Assembly (NCBI GenBank): GCA_004294385.1
Contig: REAP01000020.1
Coordinates: 18,352 to 66,652, forward strand
Length of the DNA stretch: 48,301 bases
Source: Oscillatoriales cyanobacterium
GTDB taxonomy: Bacteria > Cyanobacteriota > Cyanobacteriia > Cyanobacteriales > Microcoleaceae
Direction of reading: 5' to 3'
Shown here: piece by piece, positions 16,922 through 23,970 of the stretch
Layout: the number at the start of each line of letters is the position of its first letter
Position numbering within the stretch: the stretch's first letter is position 1
The notes under the pieces: model-generated
Databases searched by the model: none
Told to the model about the DNA's origin: nothing
What the model saw: only the letters and a program-made list of their open reading frames with translations
Program-made: the position numbers and the translations under genes

Positions 16922-17031
16922 CTTGCACCATTCTCAATTAGCCTTTTATGGACGGGCTCTCCTGCCCATCCCACAAGAAAATTCACTCTTTGTGGAACGG
17001 GCTTCTAGCCCGTTGCTGACATTGGTGCAAG
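16922..17031. mobile_element. MITE-like element with CTTGCACCA / TGGTGCAAG ends
   Basis: This 110-bp element has perfect 9-bp terminal inverted repeats (16922-16930 and 17023-17031). Its interior holds two outward variants of the CTTTTATGGACGGGC / GTGGAACGGGC family seen at 9721-10105. ACTGA occurs near both sides (about 16913 and 17032) and could be a target duplication, but not directly abutting on the left. It bounds the ATPase remnant and supplies the stop and last eight codons of the gene at 17005. Confidence 0.65.
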
Positions 17032-17472
17032 ACTGACTCCCTCAGTCGTGCGCCCGCTGATTTCAGTCTCGTGGATGCGGTAAATGGCGATCGCCTCAGC
17101 ACGCCCCTCAGCATCAATCCAAGTGCGATTTATCGCAGGTGATAGCATGGGATTGCGCTCTTTGACGAGGTGCATTACCCGATCGATATCTTCCTGCTCA
17201 GTCAGGCGCAAAGCTCGACCATTGACGATCGCGCTACGCCAATGTTGCGGCTCCTGTATTTCTTCAACCTGCAAACAAATTTCTGGATTCGCGTCAAGAT
17301 CATGAGTCTTCATGCCGATCGTCGTAAACAGATAGATGTCCTCTGCTTCCAGATAATAATTCATTGGGATCACATAGGGTTTGCCTTCATGTATGCAGCC
17401 CAGATGACCGTATCCTACTTTGTGTAGGAGTTCGTGTATTTCTTTTGAACTCATTTCATCAATATCTAACAT
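17005..17472 (-). CDS. Pyridoxamine 5'-phosphate oxidase-like FMN-binding split-barrel protein
   Basis: A 155-aa soluble protein of the PNPOx-like superfamily. It has the opening GYGHLGCIHEGKPYVIPMNY, then YLFTTIGMKTHDLDANPEIC and VEEIQEPQHWRSAIVNGRA, the usual order of the split barrel that binds FMN, F420 or heme (NimA-like group). Small members of this family act as flavin reductases or of unknown role. AGGA lies about nine bases before the ATG. The last eight residues (LAPMSATG) and the stop lie inside the repeat element at 16922-17031, so the original C-terminus was probably altered. The fold still appears complete. Confidence 0.88.
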   Translation of the reverse strand: MLDIDEMSSKEIHELLHKVGYGHLGCIHEGKPYVIPMNYYLEAEDIYLFTTIGMKTHDLDANPEICLQVEEIQEPQHWRSAIVNGRALRLTEQEDIDRVMHLVKERNPMLSPAINRTWIDAEGRAEAIAIYRIHETEISGRTTEGVSLAPMSATG

Positions 17473-17589
17473 TAGTATTTTCCTAAAAGTTTAGTTAATT
17501 AGTAGTATTTAACAGACATAATCCACGCTTTACATCTATCATTAGATAGAGTCGATCGGGGAGCATCCCATTTTTGTAAATATATCCGT

Positions 17590-17660
17590 AGGGGCGAAGC
17601 ATTACGGCAGTAAGTCTCTGCTGATAACTAATAAACTATCTGCCGTAATGCTTCGCCCCT
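17590..17660. repeat. Perfect 21-bp inverted repeat AGGGGCGAAGCATTACGGCAG
   Basis: 17590-17610 is the exact reverse complement of 17640-17660, with a 29-nt loop. It is a third member of the GGGCGAAGCAT family. It lies just downstream of the EamA gene and upstream of the split-barrel gene, and could act as a transcript hairpin. Confidence 0.9.
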
Positions 17661-17689
17661 CCAACATTGGGATGCGCCCGTCGATCGCC

Positions 17690-18598
17690 TCACAAATCCT
17701 CTGCGCGCTTAATTGATGCTTTTTTACCCACAGCTACGCTCGCTACAACAAAACAAGCGGTGATTAGTGCGATCGGCTCCAGAGTCTCACCCAGCAAAAT
17801 TGCCGAAGCAAGCAACGTCAAAAATGGTTGCAACAACTGAATCTGACCTACCCGTGCAACTCCGCCCATTGCCATGCCGTGATACCACGCAAAAAATGCG
17901 ATAAATTGACTAAAAATACTCACATAAGCAAAACCTAACCAGGCACTAGGTGAAGCTATCAACCCTTCTTTTAAAACAATAAAAATTGTGGGTAAAACCT
18001 CGAAAGGAGCGACGATCACCAATGCCCAACTAATAACTTGCCATCCACCTAAAACCTTAGCTAATCGCCCACCTTCAGCATAGGCAAAAGCAGCAGCAAT
18101 CACAGCTCCAAACAACGCTAAATCGGCAGATTGAAGGTGTCCGGCACCACTAATAATTCCAAAAACAACAACAGTTGCACTACCGACAATGCTCGCCATC
18201 CAAAAAGTGACATCAGGGCGATCCCCAGCCCGCCAAACACCCGCTATCGCTGTCGCCAAAGGCAACAATCCCAACACCACAGCACCGTGGGCGGCAGGTA
18301 CTTGCTGCATCGCCCAAGCCGACAGTACCGGAAATCCCAAAACCACTCCCAATCCCACAACTAATAAACTCCGAAATTGTTGTTTTGAGGGAAACGGTTG
18401 ATTCGTGAACCACAGAGTAAATGCTGCGAGTATAGCTGCTACTAATCCGCGTCCCAAACCTACAAAAAGTGGGTCTAAATCGAGCACAGCAGCTCTCGTT
18501 GCCGGTAGTGTCAAGCTGAATCCAACTACGCCCAAAAAACCGTAAATTAAGCCGATAGTCTCCGAATTCAAGTGAGAATTTTTACTGTGTAATTTCAT
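17690..18598 (-). CDS. EamA/DMT-superfamily transporter
   Basis: A 302-aa inner-membrane protein with about ten hydrophobic helices arranged as two EamA repeats (about residues 15-145 and 160-292). GFLGVVGFSLTLPATRAAVL opens the first, and FAYVSIFSQFIAFFAWYHGM with QLLQPFLTLLASAILLGE marks the second; the phrase LGETL is the usual end-of-repeat signature. Members export amino acids, metabolites or toxic compounds; the substrate here is open. A perfect GGAGG five bases before the ATG supports the start. Two 52-bp direct repeats lie directly upstream (18614-18717) and may be regulator sites. Confidence 0.92.
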   Translation of the reverse strand: MKLHSKNSHLNSETIGLIYGFLGVVGFSLTLPATRAAVLDLDPLFVGLGRGLVAAILAAFTLWFTNQPFPSKQQFRSLLVVGLGVVLGFPVLSAWAMQQVPAAHGAVVLGLLPLATAIAGVWRAGDRPDVTFWMASIVGSATVVVFGIISGAGHLQSADLALFGAVIAAAFAYAEGGRLAKVLGGWQVISWALVIVAPFEVLPTIFIVLKEGLIASPSAWLGFAYVSIFSQFIAFFAWYHGMAMGGVARVGQIQLLQPFLTLLASAILLGETLEPIALITACFVVASVAVGKKASIKRAEDL

Positions 18599-18613
18599 TT
18601 AGCCTCCAAGATG

Positions 18614-18717
18614 ATCGATATATCACCATTAAGTAATCACAAGATTCATGGCATTAAAAATGAGTATCGATATATCACCATCAAGTAATCACAAGATTTA
18701 TGCTATTAAAGATGGGT
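18614..18717. repeat. Two 52-bp direct repeats upstream of the EamA gene
   Basis: ATCGATATATCACCATTAAG with AAGTAATCACAAGATT (18614-18665) is repeated at 18666-18717 with a few changes. It starts about 15 bp before the EamA start codon, so it covers the expected promoter or leader. Confidence 0.85.
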
Positions 18718-18781
18718 GCGGTAATCACTGAGTTTTTACTTAACATTCCGCACACATTCGTTACCTGAGATGGTCAAAAAA

Positions 18782-19011
18782 CTTCCGTGTCAGGTGAAGG
18801 CCTACACAGTGGTTGCCAGTATGGAGTATGATACTGATCAATAGGAGAGTAATCGGCTCCATGTACAAAGAAAGATATCAGTGATTCCACCTAAGCGCAA
18901 GCAATGTAACCCTCGTGCTAACGATCGGGACTCCCTACAAAGCTCGTCAACGGAACATCAAACTGAGAATCCTGACTGAAGCACTATCGGGCGATTATGA
19001 TCCGCTTCTCT
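18782..19011 (+). pseudogene. IS5-like transposase remnant
   Basis: A degraded reading frame includes VVASMEYDTDQ (to 18841), a stop, then RKISVIPPKRKQCNPRANDRD. After a one-base shift near 18931 it reads TPYKARQRNIKLRILTEAL. The order YDTD ... VIPPKR ... YKARQ matches the C-terminal third of IS4/IS5-superfamily transposases (AYDSD ... VIPPK.NR ... YKARH.IEN). At least one stop and one frameshift are present, and no terminal inverted repeats were found. It is an old insertion scar just upstream of the EPS locus. Confidence 0.5.
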
Positions 19012-19249
19012 AGCCTGTAACCAATTTTAACGGGTCTTAAAATATTTTAACAAAAGCAATCCCAAAGGCATTCAGCAATGGGATAGAGCTGTCTAGTTCA
19101 GCCGAGGCGGGTTAATCTGCTCAAAGTAAAAACGAAAGGGGAGGGACTCAACGCCTTCCATGTCATGTAATAAATGACTATACTTTGATCAGCTATTTGC
19201 ACGATCGCATCGTTGATGTCTGATTCTCTAAAATAGATAAGAAAACCGT

Positions 19250-20344
19250 ATGAAAATAGCATTAGTCCATGATTACTTGACACAACCCGGTGGGGCAGAG
19301 CGGGTATTTGAACTGCTGTGTAAACACTACCCCAATGCTGACATTTTCACGTCTCTATACGACCCCCAAAAAACCATTGATTTAGGCGATCGCGAAGTTC
19401 GCACAACTGTACTTCAGAAGGTTCCAGGAGCAAGTAATAATTTTAGGCTAATGGCTCCATTTTATTTTTCAGCCTTTCGATCCTTGGACCTACAAGACTA
19501 CGATCTGATTATTAGCAGTACAACCAGTTTTGCTAAAGCTGTGCAAAAAAGACCGGGAGCAAAACATATTTGTTTCTGCCACAACGTCACCCGTTTTTTG
19601 TGGGATACTAACACATATCTTCGAGACTATGCTACCTATCGAAATATTTCTGCTATGCTCGGACCGATTTTTCGGGAGATGAGAAAAGCAGATCTAGATT
19701 CAGCTCAGGGACCTGATTTTTACATTGCAAATTCTAGCACAGTTGCTGGTCGTATCAAGCTATTTTACGAAAAAGACTCAGTAGTTATTAACTATCCGAT
19801 TGACATCAAAAAATTTGTTTTTTCTAAAGATAAGGAGGACTTTTATTTAGCCTCAGCTCGTATACTTGGTTACAAACGTTTCGATATAATTGTTGAAGCA
19901 TTCAATTGGCTAGGATGGCCACTATTGATCACTGGTGATGGCCCAGAGCGAGAAAAGCTTGAAAAAAAAGCTTTAAAAAATATTAAATTTCTAGGTCATG
20001 TTAGCGATGAAGAACGTAGTGGGTTGATGTCTAAAGCTCGTGGTGTGATTGTTGCAGCCCTGGAAGATTATGGCTTAGTTCCAGTGGAAGCTAATGCTAG
20101 CGGAACACCCGTAATTTCCTATGGTAAAGGTGGTGTATTAGATACTCAGATCCCAGGTAAGACGGGGGTATTTTTCAATGAACAGGAACCTCAATCGATT
20201 ATAGCAGCACTAATGGAGTCCAGGAAAATTGCCTGGGATCATGAAAAAATTCGCGATCATGCGATCGGCAACTTTTCTGAAGACGCTTTCTTTAAAAAAG
20301 TAGACGTGGTGATTGAGGAAGTTTGCGGCTATCGTCAGCCATAA
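19250..20344 (+). CDS. GT4 glycosyltransferase, WbaZ-like
   Basis: The first gene of the exopolysaccharide locus, 364 aa. It has the GT-B fold of family 4. The N-terminal donor-independent half starts KIALVHDYLTQPGGAERVFE, with the GG loop that contacts the sugar nucleotide phosphate. LYDPQ, FCHNVTRFLWD and YYxxYA-type stretches match the WbaZ/mannosyltransferase group. The C-terminal half has FYLASARILGYKRFDIIVEA, LLITGDGPERE and EDYGLVPVEANASGTPVI, which carries the E-x7-E motif of GT4 enzymes. It would add a hexose, perhaps mannose, to a lipid-linked glycan at the cytoplasmic membrane. The ribosome site is weak. Confidence 0.92.
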   Translation: MKIALVHDYLTQPGGAERVFELLCKHYPNADIFTSLYDPQKTIDLGDREVRTTVLQKVPGASNNFRLMAPFYFSAFRSLDLQDYDLIISSTTSFAKAVQKRPGAKHICFCHNVTRFLWDTNTYLRDYATYRNISAMLGPIFREMRKADLDSAQGPDFYIANSSTVAGRIKLFYEKDSVVINYPIDIKKFVFSKDKEDFYLASARILGYKRFDIIVEAFNWLGWPLLITGDGPEREKLEKKALKNIKFLGHVSDEERSGLMSKARGVIVAALEDYGLVPVEANASGTPVISYGKGGVLDTQIPGKTGVFFNEQEPQSIIAALMESRKIAWDHEKIRDHAIGNFSEDAFFKKVDVVIEEVCGYRQP

Positions 20345-20383
20345 ATATATTGGGTTTAATAGATTTATGATCGAGGTATAGAA

Positions 20384-22618
20384 GTGACTGAAAATAATAT
20401 CAACTCAATGGATGAAACAGAAGCGGGCTATGGACAACTGTTTGCAGTTCTAATCCGTAGACGCTTTTGGTTGCTAAGTGTTTTGTGTATTGCCTTGGCT
20501 GGTGCCACTGCAAAAGCGTTGAAGGAAAAACCTACCTATACAAGCTCAATGCAGCTCCTGGTAGAATCTAATTATCAAGGCAAAAAAGGTGGTAAAACAG
20601 AGAATAATCAGTTTGCTGATTATAACGTTGAGATAGACAATGCTACTCAGCTTAGTCTGATGCAAGGTTCTCAGCTCATCCAAAAAGCCGTGAAATTGCT
20701 TCGCCCTAAATACCCAGAAATCAATGTAGAGGAGATCAAGAAATCCTTAGTTGTCAGTCAACTAGCTGATGAGAAAGCAAAAGCCCAGACTAAGATTTTT
20801 GAAGTAACTTACACGGGTAATAATCCAACTCAAACCCAGAAAGTGCTACAAATAATGCAACGGGTTTATCTGGATTATAACCGAGAACAGCAGAGACTAC
20901 GTTTAACTAAAGGTCTTGCCTTCATTGATGAACAATTACCCAAGGTTCGTAGTAGTGTTGCTCAAGTTGAGGGGACTTTAGAACTATTTCGCACAAATCA
21001 AAATCTGATTGAGCCGGAAGTGCAAGCAAAAGCTTTGACTGATGCAATTAATAGCATTCAGCAGGAGAGACGGACAAACCAGGCGAGCAGAAAGGAGCTT
21101 CAGGCTCAATACGAATCTTCGCAACAGCAAGTTGCTAGTTCTCCGCAGGAAGCCCTTGTTGCAGCAAGGCTGAGTCAGTCTTCTCGTTATCAAGCCTTAC
21201 TCAACGAAATCCAAAAGACTGATTTAGCGATCGCCCAGCAACGAATACGTTTCACTGACAGAAACCCTGTTATGCAAAAGCTGCTCTCTGAGCGAAACAA
21301 ACAACTAAGTCTTTTGCAAGCAGAAGGGCAACGTACTACACCAGAAGTTTCTGGTCAGATCCCAGCTACGGGAGAAAGCTTTTTGAAAGAAAGACAACTC
21401 GGTGCAACTGACTTAACCATCGCTACTAAGCTTCTGGATATTCAGACTAATTTAAAAGGCTTAACTGCACGGGACCAAGAACTTGCCAAAAAAGAGCAGC
21501 AACTCCGTGTAGAACTCGACCGATTTCCTAATCTATTAGCTAAGTATACTCGTTTACAAACAGAGATACTACTCAAGCGTGAAACATTTCAACAGTTAGA
21601 GAAAGCACGACAGGACTTAAGTCTGGAAATTGCCAGAGGTGGATTTGATTGGCAAGTTGTCGAAATACCGCAGCCGGGTAAAAAGAGTATTTCCAAAAAA
21701 CAACAGACCATTATGCTGGGTGTCGTCGTTGGGTTGTTCTTGGGTGTTGCTGTCGCTTTTGCTCGCGATATGTTGGATGATTCTATTCATAGCTCGGATC
21801 AGTTAACAAAACTGGTTCCCCTACCTCTACTAGGAATGACTCCACAGCTACCTTTAGCCAAGAAGAACAAACTAATTCAGCTACCGTTCGGCAAACGTCA
21901 AGTTTCTGCCGCTTGGATAACCGAACCAATCACCAAGCTACCTTTCGGGAAACCTGAAGGTACGTCGCCTTGCACGATTGAAGTAATCCATAGTCCACCA
22001 GCTTGGAAACCCTTTGACTTAATTTATAAGAAAATTCAACTTCAAAATTCCGGTTCTACCTTTAGTCCTTTAATCATTACTTCAGCATTGGATGATGAGG
22101 GAACATCAACGATCGCATTAGGTTTGGCCATTAGTGCTGCGCGTCTACATCAACGGGTACTACTAATTGATGCTGATTTCCATCACCCCATGCTGCATAA
22201 ACAGCTCAATCTCCCTAATGAGTATGGGCTTTCAACTCTGCTGGAAGGTAATGTGACAGTCCCAGTACGCAGTCATATTCCAACGTCAGACCTATATCTT
22301 GATATCTTGACTTCTGGGTCAATACCGGAAGATCCAGTGAATCTGTTAAGTTCTCCTCAAATGCAGAAATTAATGACTGAGTTTGAGCAGGCTTATGATC
22401 TAGTTCTGCTGAATGCACCTCCTGTTTTAGGGATGGTAGATAGTCTGTTGCTTGCATCCTGTGGCCGGGGGGTGGTGTTGGTGGCACGTATTGATTTGGT
22501 AACAAAAACCGCGCTGACTGAGACTATGACTATGCTGAATAAGTTAAATGCGATCGGGCTGATCGCAAATGGGGGTATTAGTCTCAAAAAGGCTAACATA
22601 CCCAGTGTTAAGTCATAG
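20384..22618 (+). CDS. Wzc-like polysaccharide co-polymerase with altered BY-kinase domain
   Basis: A 744-aa inner-membrane protein starting with GTG at 20384 (an ATG eight codons on is an alternative). The Wzz domain has a membrane helix at about residues 27-43, a long periplasmic coiled coil covers about 150-425, and a second helix lies at about 443-461 (MLGVVVGLFLGVAVAF). A cytoplasmic BY-kinase-like domain covers about 530-740. In that domain Walker A reads DDEGTSTIALGLA (about 570), with Thr where the essential Lys of EGKST stands. Walker A' is intact (VLLIDADFHHPMLHK). Walker B reads LVLLNAPPVLGMVD, with Asn for Asp. There is no C-terminal Tyr cluster. It probably regulates chain length but is unlikely to hydrolyse ATP or autophosphorylate. 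Confidence 0.9.
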   Translation: MTENNINSMDETEAGYGQLFAVLIRRRFWLLSVLCIALAGATAKALKEKPTYTSSMQLLVESNYQGKKGGKTENNQFADYNVEIDNATQLSLMQGSQLIQKAVKLLRPKYPEINVEEIKKSLVVSQLADEKAKAQTKIFEVTYTGNNPTQTQKVLQIMQRVYLDYNREQQRLRLTKGLAFIDEQLPKVRSSVAQVEGTLELFRTNQNLIEPEVQAKALTDAINSIQQERRTNQASRKELQAQYESSQQQVASSPQEALVAARLSQSSRYQALLNEIQKTDLAIAQQRIRFTDRNPVMQKLLSERNKQLSLLQAEGQRTTPEVSGQIPATGESFLKERQLGATDLTIATKLLDIQTNLKGLTARDQELAKKEQQLRVELDRFPNLLAKYTRLQTEILLKRETFQQLEKARQDLSLEIARGGFDWQVVEIPQPGKKSISKKQQTIMLGVVVGLFLGVAVAFARDMLDDSIHSSDQLTKLVPLPLLGMTPQLPLAKKNKLIQLPFGKRQVSAAWITEPITKLPFGKPEGTSPCTIEVIHSPPAWKPFDLIYKKIQLQNSGSTFSPLIITSALDDEGTSTIALGLAISAARLHQRVLLIDADFHHPMLHKQLNLPNEYGLSTLLEGNVTVPVRSHIPTSDLYLDILTSGSIPEDPVNLLSSPQMQKLMTEFEQAYDLVLLNAPPVLGMVDSLLLASCGRGVVLVARIDLVTKTALTETMTMLNKLNAIGLIANGGISLKKANIPSVKS

Positions 22619-22917
22619 AAACGGTTTAAATCATAGATTGTGTGATTTGTCAATACAAAAATCCTATGTTGTTGAAAAAAATATAAAAAATCAAATTATT
22701 GTAAAAGTTTATTAAAGCTATAAGCATCAGTAAGTAATGCGAGTATCATAAATTCAAATAGATGACTGTACTTTTACCAGCTATTGACTTGTACTGAAGA
22801 TGTCTTACAACAGAATAATAATTTTACTTAAGTAATCTGTGTACGGATATTTTGAGTGATAAGTGATTTCACCGACAAACAAGAATTTAGTAACATTAGC
22901 GTCAGGTAATAAGAACC
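22619..22917. other. AT-rich intergenic region
   Basis: This 299-bp gap between the co-polymerase and HepC-like genes is strongly AT-rich with runs of A. I see no coding frame and no clear hairpin. A promoter for the downstream gene may lie here, but I cannot place one. Confidence 0.4.
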
Positions 22918-23805
22918 ATGACCATTTCAGCAGCGACCAATTTAAATATCTATGCTTCTGTAGAGCAACAGCATTCAAGCCATTACTTACCCCACTGTGT
23001 TCTGAAGTGGCGGCGGGGACTGTTATTCGTCAGTCTCGGACAACAGAGCAAACAGCCTTATTTCTCGGCATTTGATACTGAGCAACATCTAGTAGAATGC
23101 TTGAAACAATCTCCTGTACGGCTGGTTTGCCTCCATCCCACCCTCGGTGAGGCAATGCTGAATCTCTGGGCAGATGCCTGTGAGCAAGCGAACAAACCCG
23201 TGTTTTTACGTGGGACGATTCAAAAAACATTTCAAAAGCCAAGCCAAATTAGCCCAGGGCGCAAGCAATGGATGGACTCAATGGCCGCCTTTTTTCTACT
23301 GGTATTGCTCAGCCCAGTTTTAGTGGTGACAGCTATATCTATGTACCTTTATTCACCAGAGCCGGTGTTCCCTAAGCAATGGTATATTGGCGCTGGAGGC
23401 AAGTTGTTCCGGCCTCTGAAGTTTCCCGCGACATTAGCTAATCAGGATTCTGGTACTACACCTTTAATTCGTTGGATGTGTAAGTACAACCTGGATAAGT
23501 TAGCACGGTTGTTTAATGTGCTACGGGGTGAGATTAGCTTGAGGGACTCATTCCATCCTTTGACTATATCTGAGGCAGTACCGAGTGAGATGAGCTTGAG
23601 GAATTCATCTTGTCCTTTGACTATATCTGAGGTAGTATCGAGTGAGATGAGCTTGAGGGATTCATTCAATCCTTTGACTATATCTGAGGTAGTGCCGATC
23701 GCCTCGGAATGTCAACAACCGATCATGACATTCTTGGAAATTGTACAAGCTCAGATTCACGAAAATAATTCAAATGAGGTTAATTTGGTTGTAGAGCAAT
23801 ACTGA
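22918..23805 (+). CDS. HepC-like sugar-phosphate transferase relative with 19-residue tandem repeats
   Basis: A 295-aa protein resembling HepC, the heterocyst envelope polysaccharide protein. CVLKWRRGLLFVSLGQQSKQ, LVECLKQSPVRLVCLHPTLG and NLWADACEQANKPVFL form the N-terminal part specific to that group. It is followed by a membrane segment (about 121-143) and the start of a bacterial sugar transferase domain (YSPEPVFPKQWYIGAGGKLF). YNLDKLARLFNVLRGEISL stands where active enzymes have DELPQL.NVLRGDMSLVGPRP. The usual KFRSM...DAE catalytic stretch is replaced by KFPATLANQDSG, so activity is doubtful. After NVLRGE a 19-residue unit (EMSLRDSFNPLTISEVVPS type) occurs three times. It may initiate or scaffold EPS assembly. 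Confidence 0.8.
   Translation: MTISAATNLNIYASVEQQHSSHYLPHCVLKWRRGLLFVSLGQQSKQPYFSAFDTEQHLVECLKQSPVRLVCLHPTLGEAMLNLWADACEQANKPVFLRGTIQKTFQKPSQISPGRKQWMDSMAAFFLLVLLSPVLVVTAISMYLYSPEPVFPKQWYIGAGGKLFRPLKFPATLANQDSGTTPLIRWMCKYNLDKLARLFNVLRGEISLRDSFHPLTISEAVPSEMSLRNSSCPLTISEVVSSEMSLRDSFNPLTISEVVPIASECQQPIMTFLEIVQAQIHENNSNEVNLVVEQY
23530..23700 (+). repeat. Three 57-bp in-frame tandem repeats inside the HepC-like gene
   Basis: Units begin at 23530, 23587 and 23644 with GAGATNAGCTTGAGG and contain CCTTTGACTATATCTGAGG. The exact 57-bp period keeps the frame. The units are about 85-90 percent alike by eye, which indicates recent duplication. Confidence 0.92.
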
Positions 23806-23848
23806 ATCTTCAATTTAAAAAAGATTCTGCACCTTATACCAAGTTTAG

Positions 23849-23891
23849 AAGTGCAATAGAGGGGCTAACGCCATGCTCCTCTATTACACTT
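23849..23891. terminator. Hairpin after the HepC-like gene
   Basis: AAGTGCAATAGAGG pairs with CCTCTATTACACTT around a 15-nt loop, 43 bp after the stop codon. It lacks a clear T-run, so it may be an attenuating hairpin or a small dispersed repeat rather than a full terminator. Confidence 0.5.
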
Positions 23892-23970
23892 ATAAAAATC
23901 AAGGTTTTCCTGGGAATAATTATCTTGCTAAATTGCTTTCTTAATGCTGTAGTTTATCTTCGTGATTCCT

